A program made the position numbers and the translations under genes. Positions 34,162 through 43,098 of a stretch of 64,000 bases of DNA are shown one piece after another. The number at the start of each line of letters is the position of its first letter. Position 1 is the first letter of the stretch. A model generated the notes under the pieces. That model was not told the DNA's origin. It saw nothing but the letters and a program-made list of their open reading frames with translations, and ran no database searches. Source of the DNA: Streptomyces sp. AM 4-1-1 (GTDB lineage: Bacteria; Actinomycetota; Actinomycetes; Streptomycetales; Streptomycetaceae); assembly GCF_029167625.1 (NCBI RefSeq), contig NZ_CP119145.1:6820001-6884000 (forward strand). Direction: 5' to 3'.

Positions 34162-34548
34162 ATGGACGAACAACTCGCACTCCGCATCCAGCTCTTCCGT
34201 GAGGGCGGTCAGGTCAGGCCCGAGGTCGCCGGCTTCGTCACCGATGAACTGACCACCCTCGAAGCGGACGGCCGCACCGTCACCGAGGCGACCGCGGGCA
34301 TGCTGACCAGCCATCTCATGATGGCGCTCACCCGTCTGCTGGACGGCGAACCGATCGAGCAGTTCCTCACCGACGAGCAGGTCGCGGCGGAACTGGCCGG
34401 ACACCCCGACGCCGTCGCCCGCGCCCGCGCGGTCTCGGCGCGCGCCCGTGAACGGCTCGGCGCCGAGCTGCCCGAGTCCGAGATCAACTTCCTCGGTATG
34501 CATCTCGCCGTACTCGCCCAGCAGTCACCGGCCACCCCCACCTCCTGA
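34162..34548 (+). CDS. yhfY: PRD-type domain protein (YhfY-like)
   Basis: A 128-residue all-helical protein resembling a lone PTS-regulation domain: LTSHLMMALTRLLDGEPIEQ and ELPESEINFLGMHLAVLAQQ place the conserved His residues (about 51 and 112). It has no DNA-binding part, so it is probably a sensor or modulator for YhfZ. AGGAGG before ATG 34162. It is the second regulatory gene of the operon, as in enterobacteria. Confidence 0.78.
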   Translation: MDEQLALRIQLFREGGQVRPEVAGFVTDELTTLEADGRTVTEATAGMLTSHLMMALTRLLDGEPIEQFLTDEQVAAELAGHPDAVARARAVSARARERLGAELPESEINFLGMHLAVLAQQSPATPTS

Positions 34549-34601
34549 CCCGTCCGGGCGCGGTCCCGCACCCGGCGTACACACAGAGAGAAGGACCAGA
34601 C

Positions 34602-34958
34602 ATGACGAAGATCCTCACCGGCGGTGTCGGCAAGGTCGAGGTCACCGAGACGATCAAGAAGCTCGGACTCGACGGCATCGAGGTCGTCAAGTCCAGCGAC
34701 ATGGACGCCGCGATGAAGCTCCGGGTCGGACAGGCCGACTACTACCTCGGCACCTGTCACACCGGCGCCGGCGCCTCACTCGGGGTGCTCGTCGGACTGA
34801 TGGGCAACGCCGCCTGCCACACCTTCGGCCGCAGCGTCCCCACCGAGGACCAGATCACCGCTCTCCTCGCCGACGGCAAGAAGGTCTTCGGCTTCTCGAT
34901 GGACCAGATCGACACCATCGCCCCCCTCATGGCGCGCGCCATCGCCGCCCGCGGCTGA
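34602..34958 (+). CDS. yhfU: DUF2620 protein (YhfU-like)
   Basis: A 118-residue protein with TKILTGGVGKVEVTETIKKL, GIEVVKSSDMDAAMKLRVGQ and YYLGTCHTGAGASLGVL. The pattern fits DUF2620/YhfU, a small Rossmann-like protein with no known reaction. The TCHTGAG loop and acidic SSDMD suggest a ligand or nucleotide site, which is inference. It lies directly before the transporter gene, as in the enterobacterial operon. Confidence 0.8.
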   Translation: MTKILTGGVGKVEVTETIKKLGLDGIEVVKSSDMDAAMKLRVGQADYYLGTCHTGAGASLGVLVGLMGNAACHTFGRSVPTEDQITALLADGKKVFGFSMDQIDTIAPLMARAIAARG

Positions 34959-35002
34959 ACCAGCCCTCCCCCCAGTCGTTTCGGGCACGAAGGAGTGACC
35001 CA

Positions 35003-36337
35003 GTGAGTACCACACTCGCGGCCGGAGCCGGCCTCGACTTCACGTTGGCCCAGCAGCTGACCGTGATAGCGCTCTGCGCGCTGACCGCGTACATCGCGCA
35101 CATGGCCCTCGCCGTCTTCAACGACGGCGTCCGGCCGTTCATGCTGGACTTCATCCAGGGTCGCACCACCCGCAGTGCCACCACCGCCGTCTCCTTCGGC
35201 CTGTCCGCCGGCTTCATCTTCGGCCTCGGCGCGCCGATGGCCCTGTCCACCGGGGTGCTGAACCCCTGGCTGCTCTTCCTGCCCACCGACATCCTCGGCA
35301 TGCTGTCGCCGAAGAAGTGGCTCGCGCCGATCCTCGGCGGGGCCTGGGGCGCGGTCGTCGTCTTCGGACTGAACGGCGCCAACAACGTCGCGCACGATCT
35401 GCCCGTCGACTTCATCACCGCGATGCAGCAGATGTCGACGCCGATCCTCTTCCTCTTCACGCTGTTCCCGGTGCTCGCCATCACCAAGCAGTTCGGCCGC
35501 AAGTGGGGCGGACTCGCCGGGGTCCTCGAACTCGCCCTCGTCGTCCTCACCATGAAGGCCTGGCCGAACATGTTCGCCGGGGCGCTCGCCATGGCCGTCG
35601 GCGTGCTGATGCTCATCGCCCTGGCCGTCGCCAAGGACCTCAAGCAGCGCAAGGCCGACCGCGCCGAGGGCGTCACCGAGGTCGTCCTCGACGACGACCC
35701 GATGGCCTCCCTCTTCAGCGCCAGCGCGGCCCGGCTGCGCAAGTACCTGCCGCTGTTCATGGTGCTCGGCGCGGGCGTCTGCGTCCTCGCCCAGATGCAC
35801 ATATTCGGTGGCGGTGAGGCGACCAGCTTCCTGATCGCCAAGGGACAGTACGGGGAAGCCGCCCAGGTCGACTTCTACCGGGTCTTCGGCTTCATCCCGC
35901 TGATCGCGACCACCGCGCTCGCCTCCGGGGCGTACGGCATCGCGGGCTTCACCCTGGTGTACCCGATCGGCTACCTGATGCCGAACCCGTTCCTCGCCGC
36001 GATCGTCGGCGCGGTCGTGTTCGCCCTCGAAGTGCTGGCCCTGTCGTACATCGGCAAGCTCCTCGGGAAGCTGCCCAGTGTCCGTGACTCCTCGGAACAC
36101 CTGCGCAGCGCGATCAGCGAAACCCTCCAGCTCGCGATCCTCTTCGGCTCCCTGATGGCCGCCAACGCCATGGGCGGCGGGCTCGGCATCCTCGTCGTCG
36201 GCGGGCTCTACCTGCTGAACGAGGCGATGGGCCGGCCGGTCGTGAGGATGGCCGCCGCGCCCGCCGCGGTGATCGTCGGCGGAATCCTTCTCAACGTCCT
36301 GTACTGGCTCGACCTGTTCACCCCGATCAAGGGCTGA
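35003..36337 (+). CDS. yhfT: YhfT-type membrane transporter
   Basis: A 444-residue polytopic membrane protein with about eleven hydrophobic segments, and a charged cytoplasmic loop near residue 215 (KDLKQRKADRAEG). It matches the YhfT family, always found next to YhfU and thought to be the substrate carrier of this operon. The position of YhfU beside it suggests a two-part uptake system; PTS-like involvement is possible given the PRD protein, but no PTS motif is present. GTG 35003 follows AAGGAG. Confidence 0.8.
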   Translation: MSTTLAAGAGLDFTLAQQLTVIALCALTAYIAHMALAVFNDGVRPFMLDFIQGRTTRSATTAVSFGLSAGFIFGLGAPMALSTGVLNPWLLFLPTDILGMLSPKKWLAPILGGAWGAVVVFGLNGANNVAHDLPVDFITAMQQMSTPILFLFTLFPVLAITKQFGRKWGGLAGVLELALVVLTMKAWPNMFAGALAMAVGVLMLIALAVAKDLKQRKADRAEGVTEVVLDDDPMASLFSASAARLRKYLPLFMVLGAGVCVLAQMHIFGGGEATSFLIAKGQYGEAAQVDFYRVFGFIPLIATTALASGAYGIAGFTLVYPIGYLMPNPFLAAIVGAVVFALEVLALSYIGKLLGKLPSVRDSSEHLRSAISETLQLAILFGSLMAANAMGGGLGILVVGGLYLLNEAMGRPVVRMAAAPAAVIVGGILLNVLYWLDLFTPIKG

Positions 36338-36370
36338 GGCCGGACCCGTACGCCAGGAAGGAACCCCGAG

Positions 36371-37345
36371 ATGAACACCCCCACGATGAACACCCCCGCC
36401 GGCCGGCCCGTGCTCCGGACGGTGACCGGCGACCTCCCGGCCGACGCCGTACGCGGCCCCGTCCTCGCCCATGAACACCTGGTCCTCGACCTGGACCGGG
36501 CGGGCGACGGCGCCGCCGTGCTGCGCCCCGACCGCCACCTCGCCGCCGTCACCGCGGAACTGGCCGCACTGCGCCAGGAGTTCGGCCTCTCCCTGGTCGT
36601 CGAACTCACCTGCCGGGGCATGGGCCGCGACCCGCTCGCCCTGGCCCGGATCGCCCGGGACGCCCAGGTCGCCGTCGTCGCCGCGACCGGCTGGTACTAC
36701 GAGCCGTTCCACACCCCCGAGATCGACGGAAGCGGCATCGAACAGCTCACCGACACCCTCGTCGAGGAGATCACCGACGGCATCGGCGCCACCGGCGTCC
36801 GCCCCGGCGTCCTCGGCGAGATCGGCAGCCACGGCGACGTCCCCACCGCGGCCGAGACCAAGGTGCTGCGCGCCGGCGCGCGGGCCGCCACCGCCACCGG
36901 GCTCTCCGTCGCCACCCACGCACAGCTCGGTCACGGTGGACTCGCCCAGCTCGAACTGCTCACCGCCGAGGGCCTGGCACCCCACCGGATCTGCATCGGC
37001 CACCAGGACCTCCTGGACGACCCGGCCACGCACCGCGAGATCGCCGCGAGCGGGGCGTACGTCGCCTTCGACACCATCGGCAAGGACAGCTACCAGAGCG
37101 ACGGGACCCGGCTGAGACTGCTGCTCGCCCTCCTGGAGGCCGGACACGCCGACCGGGCCCTGCTCAGCTGCGACATCTCCCGCCACGGCTACCTCGTCGG
37201 CGAGGGCGGCCAGGGATACGGACACCTCTTCCGGAGCTTCCTGCCCGAACTCCGCGCGGCCGGGGTGGACGACGGACTCGTCGACCTGATGACACGCCGC
37301 AACCCGCTGCGCTTCCTGACCGGCGCGAGCACGGAGGAGAACTGA
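36371..37345 (+). CDS. php: Phosphotriesterase homology protein
   Basis: A 324-residue amidohydrolase-superfamily TIM barrel. The metal site is complete: HEH (H34, H36), Glu in LGEIGS (E150, in place of the carboxylated Lys of true phosphotriesterases), H183, H211 and D268. This Glu form is the mark of E. coli PHP, which hydrolyses neither phosphotriesters nor a known natural substrate. A lactone or ester/phosphate intermediate of the operon's pathway is likely. Translationally close to yhfS (2-base gap). Confidence 0.87.
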   Translation: MNTPTMNTPAGRPVLRTVTGDLPADAVRGPVLAHEHLVLDLDRAGDGAAVLRPDRHLAAVTAELAALRQEFGLSLVVELTCRGMGRDPLALARIARDAQVAVVAATGWYYEPFHTPEIDGSGIEQLTDTLVEEITDGIGATGVRPGVLGEIGSHGDVPTAAETKVLRAGARAATATGLSVATHAQLGHGGLAQLELLTAEGLAPHRICIGHQDLLDDPATHREIAASGAYVAFDTIGKDSYQSDGTRLRLLLALLEAGHADRALLSCDISRHGYLVGEGGQGYGHLFRSFLPELRAAGVDDGLVDLMTRRNPLRFLTGASTEEN

Positions 37346-37347
37346 CC

Positions 37348-38484
37348 ATGAGCACCCCTTCCCCCCGCACAGGACCGGCCCTCCCGCAGACCCACCCGCT
37401 CGCGACCGTCGGACTCGACGAGGCCATCGCCCAGCAGTTCCGGCTGCTGGAGTGCACGGCGGCCCACTTCGAGGGGGCCCAGCTCTTCGACGCCGACTCC
37501 GGAGTCGTCCCCGGTCTCGGCCGCCCCCGCACCACCGCCCGCGTCGAGGCCGTCCTCGCCGACTTCTTCGGCGCCGAGGACGCGGCCTTCGTCCAGGGCG
37601 CGGGAACGGGCGCGATCCGCGCCGCGCTCAACGCCGCCGTCACGGCGGGCGACCCCCTGCTCATCCACCGGGCGCCCGTCTACCGCACCACCGAGGTGAC
37701 CCTGCGCGGCATCGGAGTACGGACCGTCGAGGCCGACTTCAACGACCCCCGGGCGCTGCGCGAAACCCTCGCCTCCGGACGGTTCCGCTGGGCCTACGTC
37801 CAGCACACCCGGCAGCGGCTCGCCGACTCGTACGACCCGGGCCGGGTGCTCGCCGACTGCCGGGCGGCCGGGGTACGCACCCTCGTCGACGACAACTACG
37901 CCGTCCTGCGGGCCCCGCGCGCCGGGGTGGAACTCGGCGCGGACGCCTCCTGCTTCTCCCTCTTCAAACTGCACGGCCCGGAAGGCGTCGGCATCGTCGT
38001 CGGCGCCCGCGACCTCGTCGGGCGCGTCCGCGCGGACAACTACTCCGGCGGCGGACAGGTCCAGGGCCACCAGGCCCTCGACGCCCTGCGCGCCCTCACC
38101 CACGTACCGGTCATGTGGTCGGTGCAGTCACGGGTCGGCGCCGAGATCGCCGAACGGCTGACCGCGGGCGAGGTGGACGGCGTCGCCGAGGTGCGGATCG
38201 CCAACGCCCAGGACCGCTGCCTGCTCGTCCGGCTCGACCGGCCGGTGGCCCGCGAACTGCCCGCCGTCGCCGCGCGTTTCGGCGCCGCCCCCTACCCCGT
38301 CGGCTCCAACTCGCGCTACGAGATCGCGCCGCTCTTCTACCGGATGTCCAGCTCGGCACTGGACGACGCCCCCGAACTCGCCGACTGGACCGTGCGCATC
38401 AACCCGATGCGGGCCGGCGCGGATCTCGTCATCGACATCCTGCGCGCCTCGCTCGCCGCGCTGAACGACCAGAAGGACGACTGA
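37348..38484 (+). CDS. yhfS: PLP-dependent aminotransferase-fold enzyme (YhfS-like)
   Basis: A 378-residue fold-type I PLP protein. The PLP lysine is in SLFKLHGPEG (K207), the cofactor Asp in TLVDDNYAVL and the phosphate-binding loop in QGAGTGAIRAAL. The family is annotated as a putative aminotransferase or lyase; the Phe/His context around the Lys is like cystathionine-lyase or selenocysteine-synthase types rather than classic transaminases. It is 2 bases after php and 2 bases before yhfX, so the three are tightly coupled. Confidence 0.85.
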   Translation: MSTPSPRTGPALPQTHPLATVGLDEAIAQQFRLLECTAAHFEGAQLFDADSGVVPGLGRPRTTARVEAVLADFFGAEDAAFVQGAGTGAIRAALNAAVTAGDPLLIHRAPVYRTTEVTLRGIGVRTVEADFNDPRALRETLASGRFRWAYVQHTRQRLADSYDPGRVLADCRAAGVRTLVDDNYAVLRAPRAGVELGADASCFSLFKLHGPEGVGIVVGARDLVGRVRADNYSGGGQVQGHQALDALRALTHVPVMWSVQSRVGAEIAERLTAGEVDGVAEVRIANAQDRCLLVRLDRPVARELPAVAARFGAAPYPVGSNSRYEIAPLFYRMSSSALDDAPELADWTVRINPMRAGADLVIDILRASLAALNDQKDD

Positions 38485-38486
38485 CC

Positions 38487-39650
38487 GTGTTCCTCGACAC
38501 CGTGCTCACCCGCAACCCCGAGCTCGTCGAAGCCGCGGCCGGCCTGCACCGACGCGGTGAGATCCCGCCCGACACCTACGTCATGGACCTCGACTCGATC
38601 GAGGCCAACGCCGCCCTCCTCGCCGCCGAGGCACAGCGGCTGGGCCTCGGCCTCTGGTTCGTCGTCAAACAGTTCGGCCGCAACCCCGAACTGATCAGGG
38701 CCGTCGCCCGGCACATCCCCCGCTACGCGGCCATCGACGCCGGCGAGGCCCGCACCCTGCACGCCGCGGGCGCACGGGCCGGAAACGTCGGCCACCTGGT
38801 CCAGATCCCGCGCCGCGCCCTGCCCGAGGTGCTGGCCCGGCGCCCCGAGGCCGTCACCGTGTACGACCTCGACAACGCCCGCGCGGTCTCCGGGGCCGCC
38901 GGACGGCTGGGCTTCACGCAGGACGTCCTCGTACGTCTCGAAGGCGCCGACGGCACCGTCTACCCCGGCCAGGAGGGGGGAGTCCCGCTCGCCCGGCTGG
39001 ACACCTTCGCCGAAGCCGCCGAACAACTGCCCGGCATCCGGATCGCGGGCGTCACCGCCTTCCCCTGCGTCCTGTGCGACCCGGCGACCGGAACCCCCGC
39101 CCCGACGGCCAATCTGCTGCTCGCCGTCAAGGCCCGGGAGATCCTGGCAGCCCGGGGCCACACGGACCTCAAGCTGAGCGCCCCCAGCGCCACCTCCATG
39201 GCCTCCCTGCCGCTGCTGGCCGAAGCCGGCGCCACCCACGGCGAACCCGGCCACGCGCTGACCGGCACCACCCCGCTGCACGCGCTCGACCCGCACCAGC
39301 CGGAGAAGCCCGCGTACGTGTACGTCAGCGAGATCGCCCACACCCTCGACGATGGCCGCCCCGCCCTCTACGGCGGCGGCTTCTACGCCCGCTCCCACAT
39401 CCGCAGCGCGCTGCTGCCGCGCACCGGCGCACGCCTCGGGGTGCAGGACGCGCCCGCCGAGAACATCGACTACTACCGGCTGCTCGACGCCCCCGGCGAG
39501 GGGCAGGACATACGGCTCGGTGACACCGCGCTGCTCGCCTTCCGCACACAGATCTTCGTCACCCGCTCGACCGTCGCCGTCGTCTCCGGTCTCTCCCGGG
39601 GCGCCCCCCGGCTCAACGGGCTGTACGACGCCCAGGGCCGGGCCCTGTGA
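38487..39650 (+). CDS. yhfX: Alanine-racemase-fold PLP enzyme (YhfX-like)
   Basis: A 387-residue fold-type III PLP protein. The PLP lysine is in WFVVKQFGRN (K61), and a racemase-like barrel follows. Unlike alanine racemase it has a distinct C-terminal region ending AFRTQIFVTRSTVAVVSGLS. The family may racemise or decarboxylate an amino acid or amino-phosphate. Paired with YhfS it suggests that an amino compound is the operon's substrate. GTG 38487 is two bases after the yhfS stop. Confidence 0.83.
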   Translation: MFLDTVLTRNPELVEAAAGLHRRGEIPPDTYVMDLDSIEANAALLAAEAQRLGLGLWFVVKQFGRNPELIRAVARHIPRYAAIDAGEARTLHAAGARAGNVGHLVQIPRRALPEVLARRPEAVTVYDLDNARAVSGAAGRLGFTQDVLVRLEGADGTVYPGQEGGVPLARLDTFAEAAEQLPGIRIAGVTAFPCVLCDPATGTPAPTANLLLAVKAREILAARGHTDLKLSAPSATSMASLPLLAEAGATHGEPGHALTGTTPLHALDPHQPEKPAYVYVSEIAHTLDDGRPALYGGGFYARSHIRSALLPRTGARLGVQDAPAENIDYYRLLDAPGEGQDIRLGDTALLAFRTQIFVTRSTVAVVSGLSRGAPRLNGLYDAQGRAL

Positions 39651-39717
39651 AGCACCGGGCACAACCGTGCGAAGCGCCGGGGGAACCGTGCCGAGCACCG
39701 AAGGAAAGGAATCACTG

Positions 39718-40950
39718 ATGGCCAAGACCGTCATCGTCGTCATCGACGGGTTCGGGATCGGGGCCATGCCCGACGCGGGAGCCCTGCGCCCCGGCGACCT
39801 CACCGCCGACACCTGCGGACACGTCCTCGACCACTGCCGCGAAGCGTTCGGCCGGCCACTGCGGCTGCCGGTCCTCGGCGCCCTCGGCCTGGGCCTCGTC
39901 CATCCGCACCCGGACCTCGCCCGGCGCACCCACCTCCCGGTCGCCGCGGGCCGGGCCGCCCTCGGCTACCCCGGCGCCGACACCTTCGCGGGCCACCAGA
40001 CCATGATGGGCGCCGACTTCAGCCGGGTGACGGTGGCCCGGCTCGCCGACCACCTCGCATCCGTGACCACGGCCCTCGAAGCGGCCGGGCACCACGTCGA
40101 ACGCCTGGACGGCGGCCCGCTGCTGGTCGTCGACGGGGCGGTGCTCGTCCACGACAACCTGGAGGCCGATCCGGGCATCAACTGGAACGCGTCCGGCCGG
40201 CTGGAGGACCTGCCCTTCGACGGCATCCTCGCCATCGCCGGGACGGTACGCACGGTCGCGCCGGTCGCGCGCGTCATCGCGGTCGGCGGTCACGCGGACG
40301 CCCCGCTCCAGCGGTTCGTACGGCCCGGCGACGGAGGAACGGTCGGCCTGGACACCCCCGCCACCGGCTTCTACCGCAACGGCGGCCTCGAAGTGCGGCA
40401 CCTCGGCGCCGAACTCGACCACACCCGCCAGCTCCCCGACCTGGCCGCGGCCGCCGGAATCCCCGTCACCCTGGTCGGCAAGGCCGCCGACATCCTCGCC
40501 TGTGACGCGGCCCGCCGCCGGCCCGCCGTGCGGACCGCCGACGTCCTGTCCCACACCCTCGACGCGGTACGCGCCCCCGGCGACGCGCTCGTCGTCACCA
40601 ACGTCCAGGAGAGCGACCTGGCGGGGCATCAGCAGGACACCGAACGGTACGGACACATCCTGGAACAGACCGATGCCGGGCTCGCCGCGCTCGTGGCGTT
40701 GCTGGACAGCCCCGGCGACCGCCTCATCGTCACGGGCGACCACGGCAACGACCCGACGATCGGGCACGCCCACCACACCCGCGAGTACGTGCCCGTGCTC
40801 ATCCACCGGCCCGGCGCGGAGGGCGTGACCCGGCTGCCGGACGCGGGCAGCCTGGCCGACGTCGGCGCCACCGCCGCCGCCTCGCTGTCGCTCGACCCGG
40901 CGGGGCTCGCCAACGGCGCCGCACTGCGCCCGGACCGCCACGCCGCCTGA
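39718..40950 (+). CDS. yhfW: Phosphopentomutase-like metalloenzyme (YhfW)
   Basis: A 410-residue alkaline-phosphatase-superfamily protein of the phosphopentomutase branch. The first metal Asp is in VVIDGFGIG (D10). GADTFAGHQTMMG (87-98) corresponds to the mutase phospho-Thr loop (T89). The second metal site is VTGDHGNDPTIGH. It would move or remove a phosphate on a sugar-like compound. Together with the PLP enzymes and PHP this suggests a pathway with a phosphorylated amino-sugar or similar; that is inference. AAGGAAAGGA precedes ATG 39718. Confidence 0.84.
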   Translation: MAKTVIVVIDGFGIGAMPDAGALRPGDLTADTCGHVLDHCREAFGRPLRLPVLGALGLGLVHPHPDLARRTHLPVAAGRAALGYPGADTFAGHQTMMGADFSRVTVARLADHLASVTTALEAAGHHVERLDGGPLLVVDGAVLVHDNLEADPGINWNASGRLEDLPFDGILAIAGTVRTVAPVARVIAVGGHADAPLQRFVRPGDGGTVGLDTPATGFYRNGGLEVRHLGAELDHTRQLPDLAAAAGIPVTLVGKAADILACDAARRRPAVRTADVLSHTLDAVRAPGDALVVTNVQESDLAGHQQDTERYGHILEQTDAGLAALVALLDSPGDRLIVTGDHGNDPTIGHAHHTREYVPVLIHRPGAEGVTRLPDAGSLADVGATAAASLSLDPAGLANGAALRPDRHAA

Positions 40951-41012
40951 ACCCCGGACAGGACCGAACACCCCGCCGCCGCCCGCCTCCCGGTGGTCCG
41001 CGGCGCCGGTCC

Positions 41013-41030
41013 GGCTCCCGCCAGGGAGCC
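41013..41030 (+). terminator. Terminator of the yhf-type operon
   Basis: GGCTCCC (41013-41019) and GGGAGCC (41024-41030) form a 7-bp stem with a 4-base loop, about 60 bases after the yhfW stop. Confidence 0.5.
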
Positions 41031-41123
41031 CAACCGGGCCGCGCCCCGGGCGCGTTGGCCGTGCGCGGCACGGTCGCGGTCGCCGGTCCGCCGGACCGCG
41101 CGGCCGCCGGATGTGGCACAGTC

Positions 41124-42956
41124 GTGCCGGTGGACGTGCTGCGACCCCAGGACCCCCCGCGCATAGGCGCCTATCAGCTTCTCGCCCGCCTCGGCGCGGG
41201 CGGCATGGGACAGGTCTATCTCGGCCGGTCGCCCGGCGGACGGCTGGTGGCCGTGAAGGTGATCCGGGACGAGATCAGCGATCACCCCGATGCCCTGGCC
41301 CGGTTCCGCCGGGAGGCGGCGACCGTGGAGACCGTGCGCAGCGCCTACACCGCCCAGCTGATCGAGGCATCGCTCGACACGGCTCCGTACTGGCTGGCCA
41401 CCGAGTACGTGGCGGGACCCACGCTGCGCGGCGCCGTGGCCACGGGCGGACCGTTCCCGCCGGACAGCGCGCTGCGGCTGCTCGCCGCGCTCGCAGAGGG
41501 GCTCGCCGCGGTGCACGTCCACGGGGTGACCCACCGGGACCTGAAACCGCAGAACGTCATCCTCTCGTCCCAGGGCCCGCAGCTCATCGACTTCGGGATC
41601 GCCCGGGGGCTCGGACAGACGGTCCTCACCCGGGACGGGGCCGCCCCGGGAACACCCGGATACGCGGCGCCCGAGGTCGTCCTGCGCAACGAGGTCGGCC
41701 CGGCGGCGGACGTCTTCGCGCTGGGGGCGACGCTGGCGTACACGGCGACCGGACGGCCCCCGTACGGAGCGGGTGACGCGATGGTGGTGAGCTACCGGGC
41801 CGTGCACGAGGACATCGACGTGGCCGGGGTGCGGGCCGATCTGGCCGCGCTCATCCGACGGTGTGTCGCCAAGGACCCCGCGGACCGGCCGGACCCCGCC
41901 ACCGTGATCGCCGGGTGCGCGGTGGACTCGGTGCTGGCGGCGGACACCCACTACCGCTCGCTGGTCCGGGAAGCGGGATTCGCGCCCGTACCCGTACCGG
42001 GAGAGGTGAGCGCGCCGCCCTCGTCCTCCGGCGCGCACCGCCCAGCCGGCGGCGTGCACGACCCCGCCGAGCCGGAACACGGGGCCGGCGCCGCGCCCGT
42101 GTCCGCGCCTGGGACCGGGGCCCGGACCCGGCCGCTGGACCGGGAGCGGGCCGAGGCCGGGCCGGTGGACGAGATCCCGTCGGGGCCCGTGCCCCGGGAC
42201 GCGCCCGGCACCACCCCGTACGACCGGCCGGAGCGGTCGCCACGGCCCGCCCGCACCCGTCGCAGGGCCTGGCTCGCGGCGGGCGCGGTGGCCGTCGCGG
42301 CGGCGGGGACGGTCCGGCTGCTGACCGGCCAGGACCACCATGGTGCGGCCGCCGCGCCCACGGCCGGGGTCACCGCCTCCGGGCCACCGGCCGCGTCGAG
42401 TGCGGCGACGGCCCGCCCGGCCGCCGGACCGCCGGACCACATCCTGAACGGCCGGATCTCGCAGGACCGCTGGTCGCTGTCGGACGATCCGGCGGAGGCC
42501 GCCCAGGGCATGGGTTCCTGCGATCTGGCGGGTCTCGCCGAGTCGTCACCCCCGTCGGGGCTGCGGTCCTCCGTCTCGCACACCACCGGCTCGGACACCG
42601 CCACGGTGGCACTGCGCCCGAAGGACGCGGGACAGGGAAAGCGGCCCGAGCCGTACTACCTGGCGGTGGGCGTACGGCCCCCGCACGAGACGGACCGCGC
42701 CACCGGCCGGCCCACGGCGGCCGCCGCGAAGGGCATCGGCTTCACCAGCAGGCCCGTCGACCTCTTCGCCAAGTGGTCCTCGGGCGGAACCATCACACTC
42801 AAGTATCCCGACGACTTCCGCGCCCACTTCGGCGAGCGGACCGTCGACGCGATCCCGGTGGGCGACGACCGGGGCGACTGGACCGTGGTGCTCTACCACG
42901 TCGAGGGCGGTCCCGAGGACTACACCTCCGTCGTGTGCAACGGTTTCCACGCCTGA
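41124..42956 (+). CDS. Membrane Ser/Thr protein kinase (PknB-like) with extracellular domain
   Basis: About 610 residues. The kinase domain has LGAGGMGQVY, Lys45 in VAVKVI, THRDLKPQN (D139), IDFGIA (D156) and YAAPEV. A Pro/Arg-rich juxtamembrane region, one membrane segment (about 390-408) and an external domain follow, with two Cys (in SCDLAG and VVCNGF) probably forming a disulphide. It autophosphorylates and signals from outside to cytoplasm. The start is GTG 41124 or GTG 41130; no clear ribosome site. It is monocistronic, with no obvious substrate partner. Confidence 0.87.
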   Translation: MPVDVLRPQDPPRIGAYQLLARLGAGGMGQVYLGRSPGGRLVAVKVIRDEISDHPDALARFRREAATVETVRSAYTAQLIEASLDTAPYWLATEYVAGPTLRGAVATGGPFPPDSALRLLAALAEGLAAVHVHGVTHRDLKPQNVILSSQGPQLIDFGIARGLGQTVLTRDGAAPGTPGYAAPEVVLRNEVGPAADVFALGATLAYTATGRPPYGAGDAMVVSYRAVHEDIDVAGVRADLAALIRRCVAKDPADRPDPATVIAGCAVDSVLAADTHYRSLVREAGFAPVPVPGEVSAPPSSSGAHRPAGGVHDPAEPEHGAGAAPVSAPGTGARTRPLDRERAEAGPVDEIPSGPVPRDAPGTTPYDRPERSPRPARTRRRAWLAAGAVAVAAAGTVRLLTGQDHHGAAAAPTAGVTASGPPAASSAATARPAAGPPDHILNGRISQDRWSLSDDPAEAAQGMGSCDLAGLAESSPPSGLRSSVSHTTGSDTATVALRPKDAGQGKRPEPYYLAVGVRPPHETDRATGRPTAAAAKGIGFTSRPVDLFAKWSSGGTITLKYPDDFRAHFGERTVDAIPVGDDRGDWTVVLYHVEGGPEDYTSVVCNGFHA

Positions 42957-42967
42957 CCGGGGCACGG

Positions 42968-42985
42968 CCCGGCTCCCCGGCCGGG
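42968..42985 (+). terminator. Hairpin after the kinase gene
   Basis: CCCGGC (42968-42973) and GCCGGG (42980-42985) with a 6-base loop, eleven bases after the stop. Confidence 0.45.
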
Positions 42986-43098
42986 AGAACCGACCGCCGG
43001 ATACGGTGACGGCACATTTATCGCATCTGTCCGAATGGCGAGTGATGTGCCGGGTACCCGACACCCTCGGCAGATCGATTCTCCACGCTGGAGGAGCC

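Noticed and set aside
34757..37225. An 822-codon open frame on the minus strand
   Set aside because: It mirrors yhfT and php in composition (runs of Asp, Glu, Gly, His) and has no domain; the plus-strand genes are clearly real.
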